DNA of 64,000 nucleotides from Gossypium raimondii (GCF_025698545.1 NC_068565.1:930001-994000); one strand, 5' to 3'; shown: positions 28,078 through 42,589, counted from the stretch's first letter. Program-made: numbers and translations. The notes: generated by a model from the letters alone, not told the origin.

Positions 28078-29623
28078 ATGGAAACCTTTCAAATAGGTAC
28101 TGGATGTAACTTGCAGGTATTAGCAACACTGTAACATTATAGCCCCCCCTTTGTTTGTTGTTCAGTGTAATCTGTAGAAGCCATGAAAAACCTAGCTTTC
28201 CTTTTAAGTTTTTATTTGAAGGTAATCCTGTATTTTATTTGATACTATATTTAATATTTGCAACAAATTTATATGAACATGCTATTAGAATCTGCTCCAT
28301 TTATATATAAGTTCTGTTATTTTATATTTTAGGATAAATCAAATTTATACTGAATTTTGGTTCAATGTGTAATTTGATAATGAACTTTGATTTTGTACAA
28401 TTATACACATAAAATTTGAATTGTGGTTCGTATTTACACATAAATGTCTGATTTTAATTGATTATACACATTTAAAGAAATAATTACGTATATTTATTTT
28501 CATATAGGATTAATATAATTGTTTGTGTATGTAATATGTCAACATAAAATTATGTTAATTTGATAATTTTGTTAATCATTTCATGTATGAAATCACAAAA
28601 ATTAAAATTCATGTATAATTTTGATATTTATTTTCTATTTAAAATTAATTTAATTTTAAACATGTACATATTGCCATATAAGTTTTGATGATTCCAATAT
28701 ACTTGCAAATTATTTGCTTTACTTGAATTCGAGCTCAATTTAAGCTAATATTTTACTAAACACAATTAACTTACGTTTTAAAGATAAACTATATTAATAA
28801 TTCTCTAACTATTAGTAAAAAATTTCACTTAATTGATAAAAATTATCAAATTACACATGTAAATATTAAAAATATTATTAAAAAATTAAGATTAAATTGA
28901 CATGTATGTTGTTCAAGATTAGTAATGCCAATTTTGAAAGATACAACCATTAACTGGCAAAAATACAATTGAATAATTGAATAATCATTTTGTAATTTTT
29001 CATAATCTAGTGACGAAAAAATTTACTGATACTTAAAAGTAACCATTTTGTAACTCACTGCAGGCAATCCTAAAATTAACTTTTAAGAAAATTGAACAAT
29101 TGTCTTTAATTTTCCTTCCATATTCAAAATAAATCAAGCAAAAACTTCTCAAAAGAAAGCTCAACATTCTTTTATTTCTAGGTTTTCAACAAATTAAAAC
29201 ATAAACCCCAAATATATGCATTCCCATCTCTGATACATACTATTTATCCTTATATAATACATCTGATAGAAAACAAAAATAGATATTAGTCATTGAAGGC
29301 ATTAAGATACAACTGGATGTGCAAACATATTTTGTGTTCTAACACAAGATCGGTATACTCACCGAGCAGTGCATACAAAGCGACAGAAAAACTATGCAGC
29401 AATCCAGCAGGAAAGTGTCGACCTAATTAGCCTTTCGTCTTCATTTTTCGGTCATTGCAGATTTGCAGTTGAATCAGCTTAGCAGTTAAATGTACAAGGT
29501 AAAGCAGGACTTACAAAGTAGTGGTCGGTGCTTGATAAGGCATTTCAGTGCCTAAACTTGAAGGATTTAATCCGTAAAAGCACAGAATAAACTTAGTGAA
29601 CGCATTCAATGTGTTGATTACAG
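28078..29623. other. Convergent intergenic region between HDA19 and KTN80
   Basis: Holds the 3' UTRs of HDA19 (from 28078) and, on the other strand, of KTN80 (below 29624, probably back to about 29270). The part between is AT-rich repeat DNA, including 'ttgtacaattatacacataa' at 28394, a phrase with relatives at 38030 and 47820. No gene seen. Confidence 0.55.
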
Positions 29624-32600
29624 TCATGATACTTCTTGAAGTGCTAGATTCAATTCCTGGGCAGATTTTGCAACTGATCCCCCTCTTCTATGGAGAAAAA
29701 CAAAAGAAAACGAAAAGAATAAATAAAAAAAGATCTCTAGAGCAAGCATATGGCAAAGTACCGTGGAGGCACCTATACTAGGTGTGAAATTGCTTTTTGC
29801 CCCCTTTACTCCAAAAAGGGGCAAATTCATCTTTGTATATTAGATTAAAGAGCAAATTAATTTTCTGTTAAAAATTTTATCCATTAATACTGTTAAAAAC
29901 TGGCATGGCTAACAGAATAACTAAACAATGACACGTGGCATGCCACATGAACCTCATGCAGACATACAGGGACCAATTTTTGACAGAAAATGGATGAATT
30001 TTTTAACAAAATAATCAATTTAGATTAAAGAGCAAACTAATATTTTCTGTTAAAAATTTTATCTGTTTATACGGTTAAAAACTGGCATGACTAACAGAAT
30101 AATTTAACAATGACACGTGGCGTGCCACATGTACCTCATGCAGACGTTCAAGGACCAATTTTTAACAGCAAAAATGGATTTAACGTACATGGACTAATTT
30201 GCCCCTTTTTTTGAGTAGAGGGGGTTAAATGCAATTTGGCTCCTAGTATAAGGGCCTCCATGATACTTTTACCCATACAGTTAAACCTATGGTGTTTATG
30301 CAGGTTTTATAAACGCCATACTCACCTAGTAAGAGTGGGAAGACATTGCTTTACTTTTTCTAGTTCTATAAAGCAGAGGTTGCAACGCTCAAACCTAGGC
30401 CAATCAGCAGCATGAAATCTCGGTTAATACCCAAATAACTGAATATTTGAACACTAAATTTACAGTTTAGAAGCAAGTGGTCTGACCTTTGCTCTGCCTC
30501 AATGTCTACACCGGCAGGTGCCAAAGCTGATAATGTTGAATATATCATTGAACCAAATATCCGGACCAGCTTAAGCAGCATGTCAAGACAGATGCTCAAA
30601 TGCCTATACAAAGGTCACATTTAAATATTGAAACTTCATCCAGATACCAGTAGTTACGATAATTTTAACTGCCTATTAAGTATTGAAGCTTAAAGCCACA
30701 GAGAAATACTGAAAACAATTGATGTTTCCAGAACAAATGGAAAATATAAAACCTGAGATCAAGTGACTATAAAGTTGAATAAAAAATGCAAGATTATGAC
30801 ACTGTTCTTACCTGTCCATGTCACTTCCAAGGAGACCGGATAGAAGTGGCAGAAGAGAAGTGCAAATTTCCAATGTTACAATGTCTATTTTTTCAGTAAC
30901 AATGCTCATCACATCAGCAAGCACCTGCAATTTCCATCATCAAAAGAAAAAGTGGCTCATCAATATATTCTGATTTACATAAAAGTTAGAACTTTGAAAA
31001 TGAATGGATGTATTAATAAACATAAACTGCATACACCATGATCAGACATCTTTTCCATTGCACTGATTGCCCCCTTTATGTCATTCCTTTCCCATAGTCG
31101 ATGAACAACCTATATAACCAGCAATATTCTATGAAAACTTCAACACTGTAGATATCTTACTATGAAGTGACCAACTAAAGCATCCAAAAAATCCATTAAT
31201 ATGACTTCAAGTTTTTCTATAATCACCTGTAACTTAGCTAAACGAGACTGCATGGAACCAATGAATTGATCATGCTGCTCCATTACATCTGCAACAGCAT
31301 CCTCATCAGTGGCCGAAGGCATTTCTTTTTCCACAGAAGAAGAGTATCTTCTTCCTTGTTTATACTTCAAAAGTTAACATGAATGCATCATTAGTATTGA
31401 CAGGGATTTTGAGAATATGGAGAAATAGGAAAGAAAGTGAATACAGACTTAGATATGCTTTTACCACGTCGAAAGAAGGCATGTTTGCCACAGATGCATT
31501 CCGTGGAGAGGCACACAAAGTAGGTCCATCAAAATTAGATCTCCTCCTTTTCTCCAAATTTAGGATTACTGAACGTGTTCTTCCTGAATAATTGACTAAA
31601 GATGTTGAGTGATAAGTTCACAGAATTGTGCATAACAACAAGCTATCAACTGATATACCTCCTTTTTGGCTTTCTAAAGGATACGCATCTCTATGTGATT
31701 TTTGCACTTGAGCATCATCTGAAACAAAGGATTAAAGTCAAGCAAGAATGGTTGATCATTTCAACTTGAAAATGCAATAAAAGCCTACTCAAGCTAGACC
31801 AAAACTGAAAACCAAACAAATCCAGAATACATGAACTACGACAACATGCCCACAAGCAGAATTTAGCAGAAACTGAAGTTCAAATCAGTTGTTCTTTTCA
31901 ATCACAATTCATAACCACGGATAATGCTATACATTAACATTCCTCAGGTTCAAATATGTTATCCAAAGGGTATAACGACCTAAAGAGAGATAAAGATACA
32001 CATAAGAATATAACCCAGCCTTAAAATGCATAGAAATATAGTCAGTTTCGAGACCAGAAGAACTAATTTAGAACTACAATTCTTTTGTTAACATAGATCC
32101 AATGTTCATGTGTGTATGCATGTGTGAGAGAGAGAGAGATACAGAGACTCTTGGAAGGTGAATTTCTTTAAGTTCTAAAGCAACTTCTAGGCTTAGCCAT
32201 TTGGTTTAACTCATGTTCAAATTAAATACCAAAGAGACTATATTTTTCAATATTCCCAAACATGTCATTTTCTTTATACAACCAAAAACTAGAGAAGTTA
32301 TTATTAGAACTTTAGAAGGTTCTCATCATTGTTCTCTCCATCTCACTCTTATGTAGTTCCTGTTAAGTCTCAAGAAAAATCTAGTTGTTACCAAGCACAG
32401 TCCTTTACTAAAAGCATTTCAATATAAACATTTTCAGTCATAAACAAATTCAAGGACTAATGATGAAATTGGAGGTTAAGCAAACATATTATACAAAATA
32501 TAAAATTCAGGGGAAAAAAAAGCAGCAGCTAAAATATGGAAGCAGAATGTTAAGTTACGAGTTTTAAAAATATACAATTTTCATCCCGGTAGCTTGAAGG

Positions 32601-35600
32601 CAATTCGACCACCGAGTTTAGTTCAGTCCTGACAGAGCCAATGCACCTATCTTCCCTCACATTCATTTCTGCAGCAGACATTCCATTAATTGGACCTTTA
32701 ACAGAAGGAAGAGTACTCCTGTCTGAACCACTGCTGAATTCAACCCTAGAACCTGCATTCTCAAGCGGAGCAGAGATAGCTGGCCAGTCCAAGTCTTCCC
32801 TGCTATTTTGAAACTTCCGAAAACTAGACGTCTTTGACTGCAAAGAAAATGGCATTGTTCTTCCAACAATACCAAGTTCTTTTCTCGAATCAGCTCCCTG
32901 CTCCAAAGTTCTCCCAACTATTCCAGCTTCTTTTCTTGATTCAGCAGCCGACTGACTTGATTCCAAACTTCTTCCAGTAATTCCAACTTCTCTTCTAGAT
33001 TCAGTGACTTGCTCCAAACTTCTCTCAGATATTCCAACTTCTTTTCTTAATTCAGCAGCCTGCTCCGACCTCATATCATTTCTAGGAACAAGCACAGGTA
33101 CAACATCAGACTTGCTAAAAGTGGGAACAGTGACAGCTGAATTAGCCCTTGTAGAACTCCTCCTTGGAACTGTTACCGACCTCTGTTGAGCTGTCTTTCG
33201 AGCAGCGTTTAAATTGACCCGGTGAGGGGTACCAGGTGCATTTCCTGTGGCTTTAACCAGTACGTAAAAAGCAAAATCAGGTAGATAAACAGGTAATGGT
33301 TGCACCCCCTCCCATCAGCACTTCCAGATATTTCATAACTTTTTGAAGACACAAAATAAGTAGAACAGAACAGTGAAGCATATCTCCTATCCATCAATCC
33401 ACTTTTGCCTTCTACTTTTGTTGTTTTATTGGTCAAAAAGTTGAGTAGTTCAGACTGATGGATTTGACTTGTCTCTCCTAAGACCTTTTGGACTAATAGC
33501 AAGAAAGAGAAAGTCTAGTAGAAATGCAAAGAACGAAAAACTAGGATAAAATATAACGTACTTTTTGACTCCTTCGCAGGATCTGAGTTTTGTGAAATGG
33601 ACAACCTTCCAAGGGATTTTGTTTCCTTCACCAAAGGATCAGGATTTTGTGAAACAGGTAATCTTCCCATACTAGCTTTTGTGGTATTCTCATTCAATAC
33701 AGAGAGGTTTCCACCTGAATGAGATTTAGGTTCAGAATGACCATTTACACGTTTAGCATTACCAACTGCATATGGTTCTATGCGCTGTGCCAGTGATCAA
33801 AATTCAATATTAAAATGTTAACACAATGACTGCCATTAAAGAAAGATGGACCAATTAAATATTTTGAAGTGTAGAAAGTTGAGCAATACCGAGATGTCTA
33901 CAACCCATACTCCTACACAGCTTTGATTATATGAGCAGCCAAGAAGCTTTCCTTCATGAACATTAAGATCTGACAATCTAGACCATCCCACATCCACACC
34001 ATCATAACATCTTATCGGTTCCCAAGAGAAAACCTAAAAGTTGGAAAAGAAAAATGAAGTGCAAACCGGACTAAGCATAAAGCATTCCCTGGTAAATATT
34101 CTAGACTAATGAAAGTTGAATTGATAAAAGACTTCACCTTCAGATTTTCATGCAATCCACAGAGTACGGTTCTTCCATCAGGATTGAAGGTCAAGCAACG
34201 GACACCTGCAGTCTAAAGTAGAAAAGAAAGCTTCATGCATACACTTCTCCATAAAACAAGATAAAAGATCCTAGATCTAAACATATGTAGAAGATCTTCT
34301 GATCTCAACATTAATCTCTAACTCTAGTAAGAGAATTAATAACAGCACCAAAGAAAATGAAAGTACCTCAGGCCCAGCTGAACCAATAAGCTCAAAGGTT
34401 TCAAGATCCCAAAACTTAACAGTCCGATCAGCTGAACCTGTGAAGCCAAGAGTATGTATGAAGAAAATCAGAACACACAAGAAGGATTTACAACCTCCTT
34501 GGACATCATAACAGATCTTACACTAAGAATTAAGTTTTAGACAACATAGAATAACATCTCAAGTCAATGAGGAATATGCAGTAGCTATTCTAATAGAAGG
34601 TAATAACCAACCTGTAGCCAGCAAAAACTCATGTGGATGGAAATCTAAGCACTGAATTTGACCTTCATGATCCTTGAATTGATGCAACAATTTTCCAGCA
34701 GTCAAATCCCACACCTGTTGATACACAGGACATGGAAAAGATCATTCTAACATGTGTATTTAAATCTGTTTACATGGTAAAAATGTTTTATCAAATGGTA
34801 CTGACAGTAAGCAACCTACATGCCAATCTGACAATTATACCATTTAAAACAATGAAATAGCCTGCAGAAATCAAACCCAAATAGCGGTAAACCAACAACA
34901 CATCTATGGGTCCATGCAAAGTCATTTAACGGTTTTAACAGTAAACAAGGGAGCTTATGACAGCCAGGTTTTTTAAGTTGGTTGACTCAGTGAATCAAAA
35001 ACAATTTGAGATGAAACAAGGTTATTGGTTTATCCAACACCCTCAACTTCGCATAGCCTGACTCTGGACTCCACAATCTCAATTCCAATTCCAGAGAAAC
35101 AAGAGTAATAGCAACAAGACAGACCACCAAAAGAAATGAAACCCTTCTGTTGTTCATTCACCCTACCATAACCACAGAAAGAAAAAGGAACACAGAAGAG
35201 TAACAAATGTCTACAAACAAAGGATCATGTTAGTACAAAATAATTTATATGATGAACCAAAGTATGGCAACTCCAACCTTCACAATGTTGTCCTCACCAC
35301 CGGATACAACCCATCGACCATCTGGTGTGAACCTGATTGCATTGACTCCTCGAGTATGACCCTTGTAAGTGTGGATGCACCCTTTCTTTCTGATATCCCA
35401 TATCTTTAGATTTGTATCAAGAGAGCCAGATGCAAAAAACTCGCCAAAGGGGTGGAAGTCCACAGAAATGCAATTGGATCTATGACCAGTCAGAGTCCGA
35501 ACAACTAGAAAAGTATCAGATTGCAAAACAGAAAATCAATATAAAATAGTTAAGGCCAACATTTAACATGCAGCAACATGTATATTTGAAGGAAAAACAA

Positions 35601-36336
35601 AGGTCTACAGAATTGGTAAAACATACTTTTTGCCTCCTCCAAATCCCATAGCTTAATGGTACCACTTGCAGCACCTGCAGCTACCAAAACTTCCGAGGAA
35701 TCAAAGGTCACTGAATCTATCCCACTTGTGTGTCCTGATAAATTCTGGTAGATGATTCAAACACAACAACAATGGAACAAGAATTCATCGATCTCCAAAA
35801 TGAAATTTTATCAAAGGTAGAACAGTTTAGTCCTTTTCTCGATAATTGACAGTAATTTAATCCTATTGTTTGCTGCATCCTACATTCGCTTTCCCCCTTA
35901 GTAGCTAGTGAGCATATAACAAACTGAAGCATACCAATGACAGGGAAAACACTACTAAGATCACTGCAAAAAGGGTATTTGAAACAAATTTAATAATAAG
36001 CATTGAGCAAATGTTAAGAGAGAGAACTGACCAGTATGGCATTCGGTTTACCGATAGCCCAAAGATTAACCTTGTGATCTTCCCCTCCAGTCACAAGAAC
36101 CCTCGACGATTTTCTTCCAATCTTTAGGCAATTCACACTTGAAGAATGTGCCACAAATTCTTCTATTTATTACATTTGTTAAGGACACCATAACAAAAAA
36201 AGAACACAAGAAAACTACAAATGCATATAAAACTAAAGAGATCCAAGAGCAAGTAAATCAATTGGAAACAATTTTTAATTAATAAAAAACCTTTAAAAAA
36301 AAGGATACGTAGCTTGTAAGCGCGTTTGGTACTCAT
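29624..36336 (-). CDS. KTN80: Katanin p80 WD40-repeat subunit B1
   Basis: Targets the microtubule-severing katanin p60 ATPase to microtubule crossovers and branch points. Eighteen exons (minus): 36336-36309, 36162-36032, 35744-35627, 35504-35278, 34714-34612, 34437-34367, 34212-34138, 34033-33890, 33784-33562, 33244-32576, 31718-31659, 31583-31465, 31364-31227, 31109-31035, 30924-30812, 30603-30487, 30394-30326, 29687-29624. They total 2544 bases, 847 residues, in frame throughout. Residues 1-299 are the WD40 propeller ([48 protein letters not shown]). A long disordered linker follows, with a four-fold short repeat. The C-terminal con80 domain (about 690-847) binds p60 and ends [21 protein letters not shown]. 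Exon 10 has two acceptors 6 bases apart, giving 847 or 849 residues. Confidence 0.95.
29752..30275. mobile_element. MITE family A copy 4 with internal tandem duplication (KTN80 intron 17)
   Basis: Left end GGCAAAGTACCGTGGAGGC and right end GGGCCTCCATGATACTTTTA are inverted. The middle is doubled: a 180-bp unit at 29841-30020 is repeated at 30021-30200, both with 'ggcatgnctaacagaataa' and 'caatgacacgtggc'. This makes the copy about 150 bp longer than its relatives. No clear target duplication. Confidence 0.7.
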
Positions 36337-39300
36337 GGCAGGAACGAACTATATGATAAAACCCTAACAATGGCTATAGCAAACATTCAAATGAAAAATA
36401 AAAATAAAAATCAAATGAACGTTGCCGTAGATCTCATCCTCATTTCATTTCATTAATTCAACCATTTTTCCACCACTGCAAAATCGACAGTTTTTACTGT
36501 TAGATCGGAAGCAACATTAAGTAAAGCATCTACATATACAAAAACTTAAACAAAAAGAAAGGAGCAAATGACATTTTACCAGAAACCAAACACTTACATG
36601 AAATACAACAGTTTTGAGAGATTGCTTCAGTGTTTAATCTTCCTTTCTTGGGTTTCCTCCAAAATTTGTGTGTGTTTTTTTTATATATATACCAGAAGAA
36701 AAAGAAGAGAAGTAGTTGTAAAATGCAAGAAATGTACACACAAAAAAAAAATCGATTTTGAAATTATGAATAAGTAAGAAGAATTTGATTTTTTTTCTTG
36801 TTTGATTTTTCAAACCCAGTTTTTCTCTTAACAAATTTTTCTTAATAAAAAACCCAAATCTTTAACCTAAAAACCAAACTCTAACAAACAAGATTTTTCC
36901 AGATATATAAAATCACTAAAATGATTAAGAAAAATAAAGAAAGAAGGAAGCGAAGGGGCCGCTTTCAGGTTTCACTGCCGTTGCTCCTTTTTAATTTTTA
37001 ATTCTATTTAACTGATTAATAGGGTTAATGTTACCATACGTCCCCGATTTATTTCTTAAATTTTAAATTAATCCCTAAATTTCAAAATATTCTTGTTCCT
37101 TATGCTGGCTTAATTGGCAATTTAGGCATTAAATGCGATTTCAAATCTGACCTAAAATATATTTAAAATACGTTAATCAATTTGTAAATATGTGTTAAAA
37201 TACTTTAATTGAACTGTAAACATATGTATACTTATTGTATAGATAGTTTAGGCATGACGGCAGACACGAGTCTGGCCCCATTCGTTAAGTGGTAAAATAT
37301 CCATTTAGCCCCTCCCATAATATAATTCATTCGAATTAAATTCTTTAACTTTTGAATGAATGAAAATTTTGTATTTTTAGCCTTCAAAAAAATATTAATG
37401 TAATTTAAACATTTTAACACAAAATTTTATAACTTTATCTCATCCCCCTCCAAATAAAATTTTTGGCTTTGCCAGTGTGTGCCAATAAAATTTAGGAAGG
37501 CGATTTCTTTAATTTTCTTTTTAACATGTTAAATCCAAGTTCTGTATGTAATAATCACACACGTATTTACAAATTGTTCCATGTATTTTGAATATGTTTG
37601 TGTCAATTTTGAGTGAATATTTAATGCCCAAACTAACAGCTAGACTAATGAAATGACTTAATTGATACAATATAAATATTTTTGGATTCAATTAAAATAT
37701 TTTGAAATCTTTGGACCAATTTAAAACCTAAGTCATAGTTTGAGGATGTATAGTATATTATTCCTAATTAATAAGGTTTCTTCGGAATGTTAATTGTATT
37801 TTTGCTTAAATTAACTAAAAGGGTGTGAGAAGTAAGAAAGGAGGAAATTAAGAAAATTTAAAATGGAAAGTAAAATAAAACTTACAAGAAAAACCTCTCT
37901 TTTTAGTTTGCTAGAATTTGATAAAAATTATTTAAATTTGCTAACTCAATACTTGACATATAAGTAATTAGCAAAATCAACAATATAATAATTAAAATTA
38001 TATATAAATTTTGATCTGGTGTAATTATACACGTGAAACTTTAATTGTGGGTCAAATGTATACAAAAAACTTTAATTTTTCGATTTATTTTAATACAAAA
38101 ACCTAAATCGAACCCATTTCAACTAATAAACTCTCTCAACATTATTTTTCGGTTTATTTTAATTGACTAAATCAAATAAAATCTAATTAAAATAAATAAA
38201 TTATATATTTTATTTGTATTAATATACCTAATCCAATTATCACACCTAACCTTATTCGATTTTCATACTCAAAACAAAATCCCAACAGACATAATCGTTA
38301 ATATATCAATTAATTTCATTTCAATTATTTCAAGTTTCATATAAATTTATTTTTAAAATTAAAATAAAATCGAATTGACCCAATTTATCTGATAATAACC
38401 ATAACTATTTTCAAAAGTAAAATTACAAGATTTTTTTAATTTTGTTTTACTGATTTAAAAAAGAAAATAATTTATAATTAGGAACATATAAATGGGTCAA
38501 AAGAAAAGGTTTCACTTATACATCAAATTGAATGCTTTTGAAATTTTAAGAAGTTTAATTTGTCGTTTTATAAAGCTAATGCAAAATTTTATAATGTAAT
38601 TAATTATAACATAAATTATTATTAATTAATTAAACTATTAAAAACTATATAAAGCTATATAAATTCATTAAAAAAACTTGGACTGAATTGCTATATGTAA
38701 ACTTGTACAATTGATAACTTTATAAATAATATAAATATTTTTTATTTTTCATTGCATGTCATTAATGCAATAAAATTTTATTTTATCATATTATTCACTT
38801 AAATTTGAAAAATAATTAATTTTGAAAATTTTCAACAGTCCTTACGTGATTTTAAATTTTATTTTTTTAGCTTTAGTTAAATAAGAGTTAATTTAATTCT
38901 TTTACCCTAAATTTAGTAATTAAGTCTATTTTAGTATCTTTATTTTTTTCCATTATAGTACTTAAACTTGAAATATATAAACTTAAATGAGATTTAGTTA
39001 TCAAGTTTTATAATAAAATTATACCAATTTTTAAATAAAATTACATTTCGACCCTCTAAAAATTAATTAACCAAGTAAAACTATTTAACATTTTTTTAGC
39101 TTTGCTATTCCAAAAAAAATCTTTATAACTTTATTTTGACGGTGACAGAATTTACGATTTCGTCTCATCCAAATAAATTGAGAAAATCATAACGTAAGTA
39201 TAATTAAATAAATGTTCATAACTTTAATTATATAGACAATAAATATTTTCAAATGCAATAAAATTTGTGAGGTTATTCGATATTTTCCAAATTCTTTTCA

Positions 39301-40795
39301 AGAATTCATTAGATCTCACAAATATTCTTTTAAGACATATAAAAATATTTAATCTTTTAATTAAAAATTACACGTATGGGAATTATCATTGTAAACAAAC
39401 CAAAAACCAACTCTTTTGTATCATTATTTTTGTGAACAGTCACATTGCTGCATGTGCAAAAATCCCTGATTTTTTTTTCATAATAATTTTTATCTGTCAT
39501 TCTACCATTCATTTAAATTTTCATATTTTAAATATTAAATTTATATTTTTTCTCAAATCACCTCAAAATAAAAATAAAAATTTTAATTATTTTATGCCGC
39601 TATATACACGTGGATTGTTACGTGGATGAAACATTAACATTTAATTATTTTTAAAATTTAAAAATAAAAAATTATAAAAACTATATTTGAAAATTAAAAT
39701 CATTCAAAATATTTAAAATTTATATAAAATATAATTTTTATATTTTCTAAATTAAAAATATCAATTAAATGATGATGTGCTATCTACATGGCAATTCACA
39801 TGTATGCCATATCAAGCAAAATTAACAAACGTTAATTTTTTTATCCGTTTAAGGTGATTTGAAAAAATGTAAGTTCAAATGTTAAATGAGACGAAAATTT
39901 AAATTGAAGACTAAAATGACTTTTTAGTAAAGTTTGAGGATAAAAAGGTCATTATGCATTTCTTTTCTATTATTATTTCTCATGAAAATTTTATATAAAA
40001 TACATAAAAATTAAATAAATTTTTATTTTAAATGGTAAAAATAAGACATTAAAGATCATGATATTTTAGTTTCAACTCTAGTATTTTTCTAGATTTTTTT
40101 TTATATAATGCCTAGAACTACCTATAACATCTTTTCAATTTGTAAATAAGAGTAAAAACGAGCTTGAACTTGCGTCGTCTTACATTGACAACAGTATCGA
40201 CGTCAATCAAGCTAAATAACTTTTTCAAAATAATATTTATTACTTTATAAAAATAATGGCTTTTTTGGCAATTTCATAACTAGGCTAAACATTTAAAAGT
40301 ATAGTATAAATATAGATATAAAATTATAGATTGAACTAAAAATTCTATCAAACGCGTATGCGTTTGAAAATTATGTATTTAGAATATAGGGTGTAAATAT
40401 CATGCCATATGCAAAATTTTTATTTGGTTTAAAAAAGATTAAAATATCATTGAATAACATATCTTATTTTAATTGCAAACCGACATTTTCGTAATTTCCT
40501 AATCGAGTTGGTGACTAGTTGACTTGTGACACCAATTCAATTAAGGGTTTAAATAATAATATAGATATACAATTAATGGAAATAATAAAGTGTGCATAGT
40601 AAAATTAAAATAAAGTTTCGATTTCGTGATAAATTTAAGGTTTTACCGATATAATTAGAGTTGTTCAAATCTTTTCACATACATATTTTTTATTATTTTT
40701 TTAAAAAATATTAAAAAACTTCAAATAATATAATTTATTTTAAATATAAAAAATTATATTTTTATAATTTTTATAATGGAATTGATATTCAATTT

Positions 40796-41465
40796 AGGGC
40801 TAGTTGGCAATGCTTTTGAAAAGTGACGTGGAAAAGTGCTCTCGAAAAGTGACGTGTAAAAGTACTTTTGAAAAGTTTAGTTTAAAATTTGAGTGTTCAT
40901 CATTACTCTCAAAAAGTGCTTTTGAGAAATAAAATGTCTATTTTAGACATATTATTATCAAGTAACAAATATATATTTAAATAATATTTAAATTAGTTAA
41001 TATTATTATATTTTAGTAAAAATATAAAAAATTATTATAACTTTTTGTTAATATTTTAATATATGAAATATAAAATTTTAATATTTTTAAGCAATAAATA
41101 TTAATTATTTATAAAATTTAATCGAATATATAAACTATATTTTAAATATTTAAATATAACCATTAAATATTTGTAATTAGTATTTTAAAAATATTTTTAT
41201 TTTAATTAATAATTTTAACACATTTGTAATTAAGCACCAAAAGAAAAAATAGAAAGTACTATATTATTAGAAGGGTGAAAAAATAATTAAACACTAAAAG
41301 TACTTTTGGGAGAGGAAAAGCTAAAACTTTTAGCTTCTACTTTTCAAAAAACAGTTCTAAAAAACTAAAAATTTTAGCCAAAAGTAGTTTACTTAGCATA
41401 ACTTTTCTTTCAAAAATATTTTTGAAACTAAAAGTAATTTTTTTATGTACTGCAGAACATACCCT
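40796..41465. mobile_element. hAT-like MITE, 'gttggcaatgcttttgaaaag' type
   Basis: Left end AGGGCTAGTTGGCAATGC is mirrored by the right end GTACTGCAGAACATACCCT at about two thirds of positions. The flanks carry many 'aaaagtacttttgaaaag' words in both directions around an AT-rich centre. About 670 bp, no transposase. No clear 8-bp target duplication. Confidence 0.55.
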
Positions 41466-41750
41466 TAATCAAAGATTTATTGCAAAGAACTAAAAGCGCA
41501 TTTACAGCCAAAAAAAAAAACCAGAAAAAGTCGATCCCTTTATCCAAGGGATCCTCCACCGACATAAGTCGTCGAGCCAGGAGCAAAAAGGCATTAATAG
41601 ACGCTTGAGACCAGATAAACCGGGTAGCCAAAACAAAGAAAATGCCGAGCAGCGGCGATCGAGGTAGCCAGCAGCGGAGCTTCCTCCACCCAATACCCAT
41701 CCTCCAGAGGGGACATACCATCATCAGCCACCGCATGCGCAGCCCTATTA
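41466..41750 (-). mobile_element. LINE 3' fragment (RNase H-like C-terminus)
   Basis: A GC-rich island on the minus strand translates to NRAAHAVADDGMSPLEDG and YWVEEAPLLATSIAA. The NRAAH.VA motif is typical of the RNase H end of plant non-LTR retroelement polyproteins. The frame then ends, and a non-coding tail with AATAAATC runs to 41466. The element is cut off at its 5' side, so only the last ~285 bp remain. Its 3' end abuts the MITE at 40796-41465. Confidence 0.5.
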
Positions 41751-42589
41751 AATGAAAACTGACATGTATATCAGTTATAAATTATATTTAAATATCAATT
41801 ATATTATACATCTATATCAGTTATTTCTATTAAATGAAATTTGACATGTTAATACATGCATGCTTTGCATATTTATGTATTCATTTTCGTGTGTTCTGTA
41901 ATTATGGAAAGCTGAAAAGACTCCATTAGATGCTACTTCCCTACAATGCAAATGCATGTGCAAAACATAAAATATGAATTGTATATTTTAAGCAATCTCA
42001 TTCAAATGATTTAACAACATTATGGTCCATTCTTTCATGATCTGCTTTAAAAGCACATCAATGGCGGTCGGTCTCATTTTCTCCCTCCGTGCACCATCAC
42101 TTTCACTCAAATCTCAAAATCCTAGGATTATAAATTTAAAATATCCAGGATTTTAATATTTTGATTTGAATTAAGGATGAGTAAAAAGTTGATTTAATTA
42201 ATGGTTTTTGGTTGAGTCAATTATGATGGCTAAGACAAGTGGTTAAACTTAAATAATAAGTTATGTGAATGAGTTTTCAATTATAATTTTGAAATATTTC
42301 ATACTCTAAATGTATGTTTAACGGCAATGTTTTCATAATTTGGCAGTGGTTGTCTAGTCAGGTTATCGGTTTGTCGGTCCAATCAGTTCGATTAAAAATT
42401 AAAAAAAAATTGTTCAATAGTCGATTCAATCAAGTTCTTAGTCGGTTCAATAGATCTGTAGCGATTCTCAATCCAATTGATTAAATTCTATTCTTTGGAC
42501 TAATAACACAGCTAGTGGTTCCAATCAGATTCAAACATCGTTGTTTAGAGTCGAAAGATTTGTTATATTGGAATAGAGCATGCGATATT

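Noticed and set aside
31035-31037. KTN80 exon 14 ending at 31037 (donor GTGTATG)
   Set aside because: That join brings a stop in exon 15; the donor GTATGC two bases further on keeps frame and the con80 sequence.
39267-39629. 120-codon frame in the gene-poor region
   Set aside because: Composition is dominated by Ile, Phe, Asn and Lys, as expected of AT-rich non-coding DNA; no domain seen.
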